64,000 bases of DNA, taken from the NCBI RefSeq assembly GCF_003403075.1, contig NZ_CP031557.1, forward strand, positions 2,790,001 through 2,854,000, read 5' to 3'. Of this stretch, positions 16,294 to 27,709 are shown one piece after another (the first letter of the stretch is position 1; every line of letters begins with the position of its first letter). The notes below the pieces were generated by a model, which saw only the letters and a list, made by a program, of their open reading frames with translations, was not told the origin of the DNA and searched no databases. The position numbers and the translations under genes are program-made. Source of the DNA: Flavobacterium psychrotrophum. GTDB taxonomy: Bacteria; Bacteroidota; Bacteroidia; Flavobacteriales; Flavobacteriaceae.

Positions 16294-17271
16294 TTAATTC
16301 TCAAAATACTCAAACGCATCGATAATGTCAAGGTACACCCCGTCAAAACCTGCCGCTGTTATTTTATCAAGATATGAGTCGCTGTTTTTGTAAATGATAT
16401 CCTGCCAGTCCTGGTTCCAGTATTTTACTTTATAGTTGCCCGGCCAGTCCGGATTTTCGGCAGCGATCCAGTCCGGCTTGTCCGAATTCCACAAGTTTTT
16501 CCAATAGTAGCGGTAATCTTCAGCCTCACCTATAGACATATAGCATATAACCATACGTGTACCACCATTAGCCTTATGTCTTAATTGTACAATTTCCTGA
16601 GCAGTAAACTGCTCTTCATTAAAAAACAGGTCAATAATAACAGCATCATAATTAGTAGCTGTTACTGCCCTGATAAAATCAGCCTTAGTGGCTAAATTCT
16701 CAGGGTTGATAAAGAATATAAAATTCTTTACATCAGATAACTTTGTAATGTTATTACTGTTTACATTATGTGGCGCAGTGCCGGGTATTACGGTAAGGTT
16801 ACGATCTGGCGCGGCATAAGAAACATATCCCGAAGCCTGGTTGGCGGTATAAGAAGCCGTCATTTTTGAGGCCGTGCTGCAATAATCTGTAACCAGTATG
16901 GTGTTGCCCGCATTTTTAGAAATGTTCAGAAAACTTTTCAGGTAATTTGTCGTAGCAGTGTTTGTTGCCTTATCGTCACTATCATAGCCGTACAGCAAAT
17001 CTTCCTGCCCGTTACCATCTATGGCATCTAGATAAGCCGTTGCCGGGCTTCCACCCTCTTCTCCGGTGCTGCTTACCAGCTCAATGCCGTTTTGCGGAAT
17101 CACAGCAAAATTAGGATTAGCTGTTTTTGCCTTTTGGCTGATGCCGATAACAAAATCGCGCATATCCTGCTTAAAATCCCTGTCTTCAGGTGTATTGCTA
17201 TTGTTACTATCATCGCTTTTGCTGCATCCTGTAAGCAGGGCTATAAATATTACTAAAATTGTTGCTTTCAT
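16294..17271 (-). CDS. GH114-like lipoprotein (endo-alpha-1,4-polygalactosaminidase family)
   Basis: A 325-residue lipoprotein (lipobox LLTGC, followed by a Ser/Asp/Asn linker). The C-terminal half carries GH114 hallmarks: MVICYMSIGEAEDYRYYWK, PDWIAAENPDWPGNYKVKYW and GFDGVYLDIIDAFEYF with the conserved Asp residues. GH114 enzymes cleave galactosaminogalactan-type polymers or are TM1410-like proteins of unknown activity. The N-terminal part (about 30-190) is also barrel-like. Stand-alone gene between an esterase and ligA. Confidence 0.8.
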   Translation of the reverse strand: MKATILVIFIALLTGCSKSDDSNNSNTPEDRDFKQDMRDFVIGISQKAKTANPNFAVIPQNGIELVSSTGEEGGSPATAYLDAIDGNGQEDLLYGYDSDDKATNTATTNYLKSFLNISKNAGNTILVTDYCSTASKMTASYTANQASGYVSYAAPDRNLTVIPGTAPHNVNSNNITKLSDVKNFIFFINPENLATKADFIRAVTATNYDAVIIDLFFNEEQFTAQEIVQLRHKANGGTRMVICYMSIGEAEDYRYYWKNLWNSDKPDWIAAENPDWPGNYKVKYWNQDWQDIIYKNSDSYLDKITAAGFDGVYLDIIDAFEYFEN

Positions 17272-17376
17272 TTTTGGGGCGTTTTATAACATAACTCAGG
17301 CAAAGGTAGCTTTAGTACCCTGTACCACTAAAAATTATTTTTCATTTTTTAAACTTTGGCTACCTTAGCAGGATAA

Positions 17377-19407
<2,031 letters not shown>

Positions 19408-19440
19408 ACATTTGGGAACGCATTTAAGTTATCTTGTAGT

Positions 19441-19992
19441 ATGAACCAAATTCAATTAAAATCAGATCGGCTTTTGCTTCGCAATTTTATTGCGAGTGAT
19501 GTTATAAATGTACACGATTTGCTGATACAACCGGAAACCATAGCTTTTAATCCTGGTCTTGCTCCCGAGAATGAAGCGGCTACACTAACATTACTTTCAG
19601 GCTGGCAGCAGGAAATAAACAATGAACCACGGCTTAATTACACTTTCAATATTGAAAATACTAACAAGCAATTTATAGGAATTATCAGTATTGGTATTGT
19701 AAAAGTAAAATATAGAAATGCCGAAGTATGGTATAAGCTAAGCCCTGATGTTTGGGGTAAAGGCTATGCTACTGAGGCGCTAAATACCGTTATCAAATTT
19801 GGTTTTGAAGTATTAAATTTGCATCGTATCGAGGCAGGCTGTGCTGTTGGCAACATCGCATCTTATAAAGTGATGGAAAAGACAGGAATGCAACGCGAAG
19901 CACACAGACGCAAATTACTCCCGCTTAAAACCGGTTGGAGTGATAATTACGAATATGCTATTCTTGACGAAGATTACTTTAAAGGCATTTAA
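19441..19992 (+). CDS. GNAT acetyltransferase (RimJ/RimL type)
   Basis: A 183-residue acetyltransferase. Visible are the N-terminal IQLKSDRLLLRNF, the central AEVWYKLSPDVWGKGYATEAL with the acetyl-CoA pyrophosphate loop (GKGYATEA), and LNLHRIEAGCAVGNIASYKVMEKTGM typical of ribosomal-protein Ser/Ala N-acetyltransferases. Actual substrate unknown. It ends 1 bp before rlmH and is probably co-transcribed with it. Confidence 0.9.
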   Translation: MNQIQLKSDRLLLRNFIASDVINVHDLLIQPETIAFNPGLAPENEAATLTLLSGWQQEINNEPRLNYTFNIENTNKQFIGIISIGIVKVKYRNAEVWYKLSPDVWGKGYATEALNTVIKFGFEVLNLHRIEAGCAVGNIASYKVMEKTGMQREAHRRKLLPLKTGWSDNYEYAILDEDYFKGI

Positions 19993-19993
19993 A

Positions 19994-20467
19994 ATGAACA
20001 TAAAACTCATTGCCATAGGCAAAACCGATAATAAAGCTCTGCAAACGCTGATAGACGACTACACCAAACGATTGGGTTTCTACATAAAATTTGACCTGGA
20101 GATCATTCCGGATATTAAGAACGCAAAAAACCTGAGCGAGGCACAACAAAAAGAAAAAGAGGGCGAACTTATACTGGGCAAGCTCTCCCCTACCGACCAG
20201 TTGATATTGCTCGACGAGAACGGCAAAAACTTTAGTAGCGTAGGCTTTAGCGAAGAGCTGCAAAAAAAGATGAACTCAGGTATTAAGACACTGGTATTTG
20301 TTATTGGCGGGCCGTATGGTTTTAGCCAACAGGTGTATGCCAAGGCTCAAGGCAAAATATCGCTCTCATTAATGACGTTTAGCCACCAGATGGTGCGGTT
20401 GTTTTTTATCGAGCAGGTGTACCGGGCATTTACCATTTTAAGAAACGAGCCGTATCATCATCAGTAA
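19994..20467 (+). CDS. rlmH: 23S rRNA pseudouridine-1915 N3-methyltransferase RlmH
   Basis: A 157-residue SPOUT methyltransferase from the ATG at 19994 (a longer open frame overlaps the GNAT gene and is not needed). Family motifs: N-terminal MNIKLIAIGKTDN, LLDENGKNFSSVGFSE, the trefoil-knot loop FVIGGPYGFS and the very conserved C terminus LMTFSHQMVRLFFIEQVYRA. It methylates pseudouridine 1915 of 23S rRNA in assembled ribosomes. Confidence 0.96.
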   Translation: MNIKLIAIGKTDNKALQTLIDDYTKRLGFYIKFDLEIIPDIKNAKNLSEAQQKEKEGELILGKLSPTDQLILLDENGKNFSSVGFSEELQKKMNSGIKTLVFVIGGPYGFSQQVYAKAQGKISLSLMTFSHQMVRLFFIEQVYRAFTILRNEPYHHQ

Positions 20468-20488
20468 CCAGGATTAAAACCAACCACC

Positions 20489-21097
20489 ATGAAAAAAAAA
20501 CCAATAATCCTATTAACACTTTTATTATTAGCAGGTTGTAACAATAAAAGTAAGACTTCTGAACCTACACAACAAAGCGATAATTTTTTTGACAAATTTG
20601 AGAAGCTTGACAAAACTACCCCTTTCTTTACTTTTGACCAAGTAACATATTACCACAATGATTTTACAAGTGGTGAGTTTGCAGATATAATTGATAAGGA
20701 AGACTCAATTAGTAAATCTGAGAAAAATTTACTTGAGACAATTACTACTAATCTTCCGGAAAACTTAAATGACATAATAATAATCAACATCAAAAATAAT
20801 TATCCCGTAAAAATTGAGATGCCCGAAAAGGATATTCAATTTCTAAAAGATATTTTTCAGGAAAAATACAAAGATCGCGATTGGTCGAGTGCCTGCGTAC
20901 CAATGTATCGCGATGTTTTGGTTTTCAAAACAAGAGGGAAAATAACGGGAATCGCAAAAATATGTTTTGGCTGCTGGGAATTCAGCTTTTCGGGCACAAA
21001 AGCAAAAACAGGCGGTTTTGGCCTGAAAAACGAATTGAATAATCTTCATAAGTTGCTCTACGAGAAACTACCTAAAGGAAATAAATCAGATCAATGA
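20489..21097 (+). CDS. Lipoprotein of unknown function, first of a tandem paralogous pair
   Basis: A 202-residue lipoprotein (lipobox LLLAGC, then a Ser/Thr/Gln-rich linker). It shares its whole architecture with the next gene: FDQVTYYHNDFT, YPVKIEM, CVPMYRDVLVFKTRGKITGIAK, ICFGCWEF and a C-terminal LHKLLYEKLPKG. The CFGC motif and the Cys in the ACVPMYRD segment are conserved in both copies. The family is not recognised. The leader and start (AACCAACCACCATG plus A-run) are nearly identical in both genes. Confidence 0.75.
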   Translation: MKKKPIILLTLLLLAGCNNKSKTSEPTQQSDNFFDKFEKLDKTTPFFTFDQVTYYHNDFTSGEFADIIDKEDSISKSEKNLLETITTNLPENLNDIIIINIKNNYPVKIEMPEKDIQFLKDIFQEKYKDRDWSSACVPMYRDVLVFKTRGKITGIAKICFGCWEFSFSGTKAKTGGFGLKNELNNLHKLLYEKLPKGNKSDQ

Positions 21098-21130
21098 TAT
21101 ACTGATTAAAACAAGCTTAAACCAACCACC

Positions 21131-21676
21131 ATGAAAAAAATATTATCTCTTTGTCTGCTCCTTATTTTTCTAACAGGTTGCGAACAGCAACCCTTTTTTG
21201 ATTTTGATAATGTAACGCATTATCATAGCGATATTACTCAAGAAGAGTTTTCTATCTTAAAGAATAAAAATACTAACGATAAAAATTTCGAATTATTCTC
21301 CGCTCTCTTATGGGGACATTATGATTACCCAAGAACCATCCACAATACAAAATTTATTGGCGGTGTAGAGCAGTTCTATCCTGTAAAAATTGAGATAAAC
21401 CCAGACAAAATTGTTCAGTTTAAAGAGATTTTTAAAAGTAATAATTTAAAACCTGATGTTGCAACACTATGCGAGCCCTTCTATAGAGATATAATCGTAT
21501 TTAAAAAATCAGGTCAAATTACAGGTATTGCAAAATTATGCTTCGGTTGTCAACAGTTAGCAATTATTGGTACAGATGAAAATGCTGAAGGGTTTGGAGA
21601 AAATGGGGAGTGGAAAAAGCTACAAACATTATTATCTGAAAAATTGCCTGAAGGCAGCAATCTTACAGAAGAATGA
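21131..21676 (+). CDS. Lipoprotein of unknown function, second paralogue
   Basis: A 181-residue lipoprotein (lipobox FLTGC) and diverged duplicate of the preceding gene, lacking its linker. Shared segments are FDNVTHYHSDIT, YPVKIEINPD, CEPFYRDIIVFKKSGQITGIAK, LCFGCQQL and LQTLLSEKLPEG. The motif CFGC and the upstream Cys suggest a structural disulfide or metal site; this is inference. Its stop codon overlaps the start of the DUF1801 gene (ATGA), so the three genes 20489-22026 form one unit. Confidence 0.75.
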   Translation: MKKILSLCLLLIFLTGCEQQPFFDFDNVTHYHSDITQEEFSILKNKNTNDKNFELFSALLWGHYDYPRTIHNTKFIGGVEQFYPVKIEINPDKIVQFKEIFKSNNLKPDVATLCEPFYRDIIVFKKSGQITGIAKLCFGCQQLAIIGTDENAEGFGENGEWKKLQTLLSEKLPEGSNLTEE

Positions 21677-22026
21677 AAACCGTAAATCAATACATCGCCC
21701 AGTTTCCACCCGAAACCCAAAAACTCTTACAACGGGTTCGGGATGTTATTATACAAACAGCACCTGATGCCGAGGAAAGTATTAGCTATGCCATGCCAGC
21801 CTACAAACTAAACGGAAAACCGCTGGTATATTTTGCGGGTTATAAAAAACACATTGGTTTTTATGCCACGCCTACAGGCCATGAGGCTTTTAAAAATGAA
21901 CTTAGTAAATATAAGCAAGGTAAAGGCTCGGTACAATTTCCTATTACAGAACCGATGCCTTTAGACTTAATAAAGCGTATAGTAGCTTTCCGCGTAAGCG
22001 AAAATTTTGCGAAAGCCAAAAAATAA
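21673..22026 (+). CDS. DUF1801 (YdhG-like) protein
   Basis: A 117-residue protein with the DUF1801 pattern: TVNQYIAQFPPETQKLLQRV, then PDAEESISYAMPAYKLNGK, the KHIGFYATP motif and a final VAFRVSENFAKA. This fold is shared with the iron-chaperone YdhG/frataxin-like group of Bacillus, but function is poorly defined. It overlaps the upstream lipoprotein stop by 4 bp and converges on the MFS gene with a 5-bp gap. Confidence 0.85.
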   Translation: MKTVNQYIAQFPPETQKLLQRVRDVIIQTAPDAEESISYAMPAYKLNGKPLVYFAGYKKHIGFYATPTGHEAFKNELSKYKQGKGSVQFPITEPMPLDLIKRIVAFRVSENFAKAKK

Positions 22027-22031
22027 ACAAC

Positions 22032-23168
22032 TTACACCTTAGCCTTTGTAGTAAAGGCAATAACCAGCAACGCCATAAACGCAAGGAATAAAAACGAAAC
22101 TTTGAGGCTTGATGCTTCTGCCAGGAAACCAATAACCGGGGGCCCTACTAAAAAGCCCACAAAACTAATGGTACTTACGGCTGCAATAGCCGGGCCAGGC
22201 TGCATGGTTGTGCTGCGACCAGCGGCACTGTACACTAACGGCACCACGCTAGATATACCCGCACCTATAAACAGGAAACCTATTATAGAGGGTATCAGCG
22301 TAGGGAAAATAACCACCAGCAACAACCCCGTAAGGCTCAGCGTACCGCTAACCTGCAATGTAGTTTTTAACCCGAAGCGTGCCGCAAAACTATCGGCAAC
22401 AAAACGTCCGCTTGCCATGGCACACATACCGGCAGTATAACCCGCGCCTACCCATGCACCGGGAGCCAATACTACCTTTTTAAAATATATGGTACTCCAG
22501 TCAAACATAGCACCTTCTATAACCATAGAGCAAAATGCAATTAAGCCAAGGGTAATAAGTGCACTGTCGGGTTTGGCAAAGGCACTCTTTTTCTTTTCTG
22601 CCCCCTTGTCGTTATGCAGGTATTTTAAGCATACAATAACCGATATTACTGTAATAATGGCTATCAATATAAAATGTGGCATTGGGTCTACCCCCTGCCC
22701 TATCATCAGCGTACCCACACTTGCACCTACAAAACCGGCAAGGCTCCACAAACCGTGAAACGATGCCATAATGGGCTTTTTATACAATACCTCTGTTGCT
22801 ACTGCCTGTGTGTTTACAGATATGTTTACCGAATTACTAGCCATTCCAAACAGCACCAGGTTAGCCGCTAACAGGTATATATTAGGTACAAGCCCAAGCC
22901 CCACCAGCGATACACCATACATCATTAATGCTACGGCAAGTACTTTGCGGCTGCCTACTTTATTTACTGCCCAGCCCGCCAACGGCAGCGAAATCATAAG
23001 GCCTACAGGTAATGCAAAAAGTACCGCGCCCAGTGCTGCTTCGCTAAGCGAAAGTTTTTGCTGTATAGTAGCAATGCGCGATGCCCAACTGCTAAAAACA
23101 AGCCCCGCCATAAAAAACATGGCTGCTACTGCCCTTCTTATAACAACCGGCGCGTAAGATGATGTCAT
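22032..23168 (-). CDS. MFS transporter, predicted AraR regulon member
   Basis: A 378-residue transporter with about 12 membrane helices. Family features are the N-terminal FMAGLVFSSWASRIATIQQ, the DUF-like GxxLFALPVGLMISLPLAG turn and the cytoplasmic loop KYLHNDKGAEKKKS in the middle; overall like YbjJ/FucP-distant bacterial MFS proteins. Its promoter region carries a 19-bp site of the same type found before araA, araB, susC and araR, placed exactly between the predicted -33 and -7 boxes. That suggests it moves L-arabinose or an arabino-oligosaccharide, or exports a product of the pathway. Substrate otherwise unknown. Confidence 0.85.
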   Translation of the reverse strand: MTSSYAPVVIRRAVAAMFFMAGLVFSSWASRIATIQQKLSLSEAALGAVLFALPVGLMISLPLAGWAVNKVGSRKVLAVALMMYGVSLVGLGLVPNIYLLAANLVLFGMASNSVNISVNTQAVATEVLYKKPIMASFHGLWSLAGFVGASVGTLMIGQGVDPMPHFILIAIITVISVIVCLKYLHNDKGAEKKKSAFAKPDSALITLGLIAFCSMVIEGAMFDWSTIYFKKVVLAPGAWVGAGYTAGMCAMASGRFVADSFAARFGLKTTLQVSGTLSLTGLLLVVIFPTLIPSIIGFLFIGAGISSVVPLVYSAAGRSTTMQPGPAIAAVSTISFVGFLVGPPVIGFLAEASSLKVSFLFLAFMALLVIAFTTKAKV

Positions 23169-23194
23169 TTTTATACTAATAAAGGTTAGTTACG

Positions 23195-23228
23195 CAAAGA
23201 TATAATTATAAGTGTAAAATATACAATT
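23195..23228 (-). promoter_or_regulatory. MFS-gene promoter with predicted AraR operator
   Basis: On the minus strand a TANNTTTG -7 element (TATCTTTG, 23195-23202) is preceded at 21 nt by TTG (23224-23226). Between and overlapping them lies the 19-bp site 23210-23228 (AAGTGTA-N5-TACAATT), the centre of a wider near-palindrome from 23202 to 23233. Binding there would block polymerase directly. Confidence 0.6.
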
Positions 23229-23665
23229 ATAATATTTTTCATTGCTTCAATAAAAAGCAAAAATAGTAAATTTGATTGTTCTTGAATTACAAATAATATG
23301 ATGGTATTAAATTTCATTCAAAAGACAATCACAATTATTGTTTTAGCAACTTTCTTTGAAAAAAAAGACGAAAAAGTAATGTGCATTAAATAATTATAGT
23401 ACATTTGACTATAACTAATTCTCACCCTAACCAATTTAAACAGAAAACACTATGAAATTATATAGAACATGAATTATCTCACGGGCGGAAGTTCAATCAC
23501 AAGCTCCCTTCTACTTCGGTACATAATACCGCATAAACCTATAAGTATCGATATCATAAAATGTATAATTCTTTTACGCACACATTTTATACAGACGTTA
23601 ATTTTATAGGCATAATTTATAAAATCTATATTTTTTTGGTCTAACTCTTGTATATGTCGAAAAAT
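23229..23665. other. Non-coding part of the MFS-araA intergenic gap
   Basis: The 605-bp gap between the divergent MFS gene and araA contains no gene I can support. A 31-codon and a 46-codon ATG frame on the plus strand (from 23298 and 23468) look like chance. A GC-richer patch at about 23468-23550 stands out in otherwise AT-rich DNA and could be a decayed coding fragment. Confidence 0.5.
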
Positions 23666-23684
23666 TAGTGTTATTTCGACACTT
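23666..23684 (+). promoter_or_regulatory. Predicted AraR operator upstream of araA
   Basis: A 19-bp site (TAGTGTTATTTCGACACTT) with inverted AGTGT/ACACT arms 7 nt apart, 90 bp before the araA ATG. It matches the ACACTT end and 19-bp frame of the sites before the MFS gene, araB and susC. No clear TANNTTTG promoter element could be fixed around it. Confidence 0.55.
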
Positions 23685-23773
23685 ATTAATTTATAGTTTC
23701 TTTAACAGAAACTAACAGACTTAAAAAGGGGTAGTTACCCCACAACAAACAACAATTTTTTACAAACATAATT

Positions 23774-25264
23774 ATGATTGACTTAAAAACATTTGAGGTG
23801 TGGTTTGTAACCGGAAGCCAAAACCTTTATGGCGATGAAACACTTAGACTTGTAGCAGAACATTCTCAGGAAATTGCAAAAGGCCTTGACGCTTCGGGCA
23901 AAATACCTGTACGTGTGGTATATAAGCCTACTGTAAAAAGTACTCAGGAAATATATGATACGCTTGTAGCTGCAAACACTGCCGAAAATGTAATAGGTGT
24001 TATTACCTGGATGCACACTTTTTCTCCTGCCAAAATGTGGATCAGGGGTCTTGCTGCTTTAAAGAAACCTTTACTGCACCTGCACACACAATACAACCGC
24101 GACATTCCGTGGAGCTCTATGGATATGGACTTTATGAACCTTAACCAGAGTGCACACGGCGACCGTGAGTTTGGTTTTATGGTATCGCGCATGCGCAAAA
24201 ACCGTAAAGTTGTTGTAGGTCACTGGCAATCTGCCGATGTAGAAGAGCAAATAGGCAACTGGAGCCGTGCAGCAGCCGGATGGCATGACTGGCAAGGTGG
24301 TAAATTTGCCCGTTTTGGAGATAATATGCGTTTTGTTGCCGTAACAGATGGCGATAAAGTTGAGGCAGAACTTCAGTTCGGTTTCTCTGTAAACAGCTAT
24401 GGTATTGGCGATCTTGTGGCTTTAATCGACGCAGTTTCCGCAAACGATATTGAAGCACTTATCGAAGAATATAAAGAAAAATACACCATTGCGGCTGACC
24501 TGCTTCCGGGTGGTGAGCGTCACAGCTCTGTATACGAAGCGGCAAGAATTGAAATTGCACTTCGCAAATTCCTGGTAGACGGTGGCTTTAAAGGCTTCTC
24601 TGATACTTTTGAAGACCTTCATGGTATGGTACAGCTTCCGGGCCTTGCGGTACAAAGGCTTCTTGCAGATGGCTTTGGCTTTGCCGGAGAAGGCGACTGG
24701 AAAACAGCAGCCCTTGTGCGTGCATTTAAAGTTATGGGTAGCGGCCTTGAAGGCGGTAACGGCTTTATGGAAGACTACACCTACCACTTTGACCCTAACA
24801 ACGAGCTTGTACTTGGTTCTCACATGCTTGAGATCGACGAGTCGCTTGCTTCTACAAAACCAAGCCTTGAGGTGCACCCATTAGGTATTGGTGGTAAGGC
24901 AGACCCTGCACGCCTTGTATTTAATGTAGCCGGTGGCGCAGCCCTAAACGCTTCTATCATAGACGTGGGTAACCGTTTCCGTATGATTGTTAACGAAGTT
25001 GAAGCTGTAGAGCCACAACATGAATTACCAAACCTACCGGTAGCACGCGTTCTTTGGAAACCACTTCCTGACATGAAAACCGGTTGTGCCGGATGGATCT
25101 ATGCCGGTGGTGCTCACCACACTGCTTACAGCCAGAACCTTTCTGCAGAAACCATACAGGATTTTACAGAGATGGCAGGTATCGAATTTATCCGCATTGG
25201 TAAAGATTCTACTATAGACAGCATCAAGAATGAACTTAGGTGGAACGATATTGCCTTTAAATAG
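23774..25264 (+). CDS. araA: L-arabinose isomerase
   Basis: A 496-residue AraA converting L-arabinose to L-ribulose, the first step of the isomerase pathway. Typical segments are [17 protein letters not shown] at the N terminus, [68 protein letters not shown] and the C-terminal [11 protein letters not shown]; the metal/catalytic Glu and His residues lie in these motifs. First gene of the plus-strand arabinose arm, with a predicted AraR operator upstream. Confidence 0.97.
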   Translation: MIDLKTFEVWFVTGSQNLYGDETLRLVAEHSQEIAKGLDASGKIPVRVVYKPTVKSTQEIYDTLVAANTAENVIGVITWMHTFSPAKMWIRGLAALKKPLLHLHTQYNRDIPWSSMDMDFMNLNQSAHGDREFGFMVSRMRKNRKVVVGHWQSADVEEQIGNWSRAAAGWHDWQGGKFARFGDNMRFVAVTDGDKVEAELQFGFSVNSYGIGDLVALIDAVSANDIEALIEEYKEKYTIAADLLPGGERHSSVYEAARIEIALRKFLVDGGFKGFSDTFEDLHGMVQLPGLAVQRLLADGFGFAGEGDWKTAALVRAFKVMGSGLEGGNGFMEDYTYHFDPNNELVLGSHMLEIDESLASTKPSLEVHPLGIGGKADPARLVFNVAGGAALNASIIDVGNRFRMIVNEVEAVEPQHELPNLPVARVLWKPLPDMKTGCAGWIYAGGAHHTAYSQNLSAETIQDFTEMAGIEFIRIGKDSTIDSIKNELRWNDIAFK

Positions 25265-25315
25265 TAAAGTGCTATCTTAGGCACTTTTTAAACCAAATCT
25301 CAAACGTTATAAATT

Positions 25316-27022
25316 ATGGGCAATTTTGAAACCATTGATTATGTAATTTTCATTGCTTACTTTTTCATAGTCTCCGGTTACGGGTATTATATTTACAAAA
25401 GCAAAAAAAAGGAAGAAGGCGAAGTGTCTGACTCTAAAGACTTTTTCCTTGCCGAAGGTTCGCTTACATGGTGGGCCATTGGTGCATCGCTTATTGCATC
25501 TAACATCTCTGCAGAGCAGTTTATCGGAATGAGCGGTAACGGTTTTGTGGTGGGTGTAGCGGTAGCCGCTTATGAGTGGATTGCTGCCATAGCACTTATT
25601 ATTGTGGCTGTATGGTTTATACCCGTATATCTTAAAAATAAGATATTTACCATGCCTCAGTTCCTCGAAAACAGGTATAACCAGACTACGAGCCTTATTA
25701 TGGCTATATTCTGGCTGTTTTTATATGTGTTTGTAAACCTTACTTCTATCCTTTATCTGGGTGCTATTGCTATAGCAAACATGGCAGGCATGGATCATTT
25801 CCATACCATTGTTATTGTTATGGCTATCTTCTCCCTGTTCATTACACTGGGCGGTATGAAGGTTATTGGCTTTACAGACGTTATACAGGTAGTAGTACTT
25901 GTAATAGGTGGCCTTGCTACTACTTACATAGCGCTTACCCTTGTTAGCGAGCACTTTGGGTTAGGTACAGATGCTATTGCTGGCTTTAAGGCCATGATGC
26001 AGGATGCTCCGGACCACTTCCAGCTTATGGGTACAAAACCGGGACCGGGTGCAAGCCAGGCTGAAGTAAACAAATACCTTATGCTTCCTGGTATTGCAAT
26101 GTATTTTGCAGGTATCTGGATCGTTAACCTTAACTATTGGGGTTGTAACCAGTACATTACACAACGTGCCCTGGGTGCCGATCTTAAAACAGCACGTACA
26201 GGTATCCTGTTTGCAGGTTTCATGAAACTGGCTATGCCGGTAATTGTAATGCTTCCGGGTATTGCTGCTTATGTACTTTACAAAAATGGCGCTCTTCAAA
26301 CAGAAATGGGTGTAGGAGAAGCCTTTAAGGCAGATAACGCTTACTCAGCTATCCTTAGTTTCCTACCAACAGGATTAAAAGGTCTTTCGGTTGCTGCACT
26401 TACTGCTGCTATCGTAGCATCGCTTGCAGGTAAGGCAAACAGTATCTCAACAATATTTACACTGGATATTTACAAGCGTTACATCAACAAAGATGCAGGC
26501 GAGAAAAAACTGGTAATCATGGGGCGTATCGCTATCCTTGCTGCCATTATCTTCTCTGTAGCACTTACATGGAATGACGCTCTTGGAATAGGTGGCGAAG
26601 GCGGATTTACCTTTATCCAAAAATATACAGGCTTCTTTAGCCCGGGTGTATTTGCAGTGTTCCTTTTAGGTATGTTCTGGAAACGTACTACCGGTGCAGC
26701 AGCTGTTGCAGGTGTTGTAGGTGGCTTTGTGCTGTCTGTATTCTTTAATAGCTATGCAGTAGATTTGTTTGGCCCTGAAACCATTTTATGGACAGCTTAC
26801 CAAAATGCAGCTGGGCATTATGAAATACCATTCCTTATCTGTATGGGCTGGGCATTTTTCTTTACCTTGCTAATGATGATCGCTATGAGCCTTGCCGGCC
26901 CTAAGATCAATCCTAAAGCATACGGACTGGATACTGCTATGTTTAAAGTGGCTCCTTCTACACTGGCGCTTATCGTAGTAACATTACTATGTGTTGCCGG
27001 ACTTTATATAACATTCTGGTAA
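25316..27022 (+). CDS. Sodium/solute symporter (SSS family), probable L-arabinose importer
   Basis: A 568-residue SSS-family carrier with about 14 hydrophobic helices, like the SglT-type sodium/sugar symporters. Recognisable parts are DFFLAEGSLTWWAIGASLIA (with SNISAEQFIGMSGN following), a signature of sugar SSS proteins, and the core helix stretch ALTAAIVASLAGKANSIST. Position 51 bp after araA and before the pentose-phosphate genes makes L-arabinose the likely cargo. Inner-membrane import would follow SusCD uptake and periplasmic hydrolysis. Confidence 0.9.
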   Translation: MGNFETIDYVIFIAYFFIVSGYGYYIYKSKKKEEGEVSDSKDFFLAEGSLTWWAIGASLIASNISAEQFIGMSGNGFVVGVAVAAYEWIAAIALIIVAVWFIPVYLKNKIFTMPQFLENRYNQTTSLIMAIFWLFLYVFVNLTSILYLGAIAIANMAGMDHFHTIVIVMAIFSLFITLGGMKVIGFTDVIQVVVLVIGGLATTYIALTLVSEHFGLGTDAIAGFKAMMQDAPDHFQLMGTKPGPGASQAEVNKYLMLPGIAMYFAGIWIVNLNYWGCNQYITQRALGADLKTARTGILFAGFMKLAMPVIVMLPGIAAYVLYKNGALQTEMGVGEAFKADNAYSAILSFLPTGLKGLSVAALTAAIVASLAGKANSISTIFTLDIYKRYINKDAGEKKLVIMGRIAILAAIIFSVALTWNDALGIGGEGGFTFIQKYTGFFSPGVFAVFLLGMFWKRTTGAAAVAGVVGGFVLSVFFNSYAVDLFGPETILWTAYQNAAGHYEIPFLICMGWAFFFTLLMMIAMSLAGPKINPKAYGLDTAMFKVAPSTLALIVVTLLCVAGLYITFW

Positions 27023-27040
27023 AACTTAAACTCACACAAT

Positions 27041-27703
27041 ATGAAATTTTTTATTGACACCGCTAACCTTGCCCAGATTAAAGAGGCACACGAGCTTGGC
27101 GTGCTGGATGGTGTAACTACTAACCCGTCGCTTATGGCTAAGGAAGGTATTACCGGACAGGAAAATATTATAAACCACTACAAAGCCATTTGCGAAATTA
27201 CCGATGGCGATGTTAGTGCAGAGGTTATTGCAACTACTTTTAACGAAATGGTTGCCGAAGGCGAAGCTCTTGCTGCCCTGCACCCACAAATCGTGGTAAA
27301 ACTACCTATGATAAAAGACGGTGTAAAAGCTGCAAAATACTTTTCAGAAAAAGGTATCAAAACTAATGTAACCCTTGTATTCTCTGCTGGTCAGGCACTA
27401 CTTGCCGCTAAGGCAGGCGCTACCTATGTATCGCCTTTTGTAGGCCGCCTTGACGATATTTCTACAGACGGACTTAACCTTATCCAGGAAATCCGCCAGA
27501 TCTATGATAACTACGGTTATGAGACAGAAATACTTGCAGCATCTGTGCGCCACACTATGCATATTGTAAACTGTGCAAAACTGGGCGCTGATGTTATTAC
27601 AGGCCCGCTTAGCGCAATAGAATCGTTACTTAAACACCCGCTTACCGATAATGGCCTTGCCCAGTTCCTGGCAGACCACGCTGCAGCGGCTTCAAAAGCA
27701 TAA
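27041..27703 (+). CDS. fsa: Transaldolase / fructose-6-phosphate aldolase-type enzyme
   Basis: A 220-residue class I aldolase of the small TAL/FSA family (full-length transaldolases are about 310-390). Motifs: [29 protein letters not shown], the Schiff-base Lys region [31 protein letters not shown] and FVGRLDDIS. Within a run of pentose-phosphate genes, transaldolase activity (sedoheptulose 7-phosphate plus glyceraldehyde 3-phosphate) makes better sense than fructose-6-phosphate aldolase; the family does not separate the two by length. It is 18 bp after the symporter gene. Confidence 0.88.
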   Translation: MKFFIDTANLAQIKEAHELGVLDGVTTNPSLMAKEGITGQENIINHYKAICEITDGDVSAEVIATTFNEMVAEGEALAALHPQIVVKLPMIKDGVKAAKYFSEKGIKTNVTLVFSAGQALLAAKAGATYVSPFVGRLDDISTDGLNLIQEIRQIYDNYGYETEILAASVRHTMHIVNCAKLGADVITGPLSAIESLLKHPLTDNGLAQFLADHAAAASKA

Positions 27704-27709
27704 TTATTT

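Noticed and set aside
23298..23393. 31-codon ATG frame upstream of araA as a leader peptide.
   Set aside because: No arabinose-related codon pattern, no attenuator hairpin after it, and AT-rich DNA gives such frames by chance.
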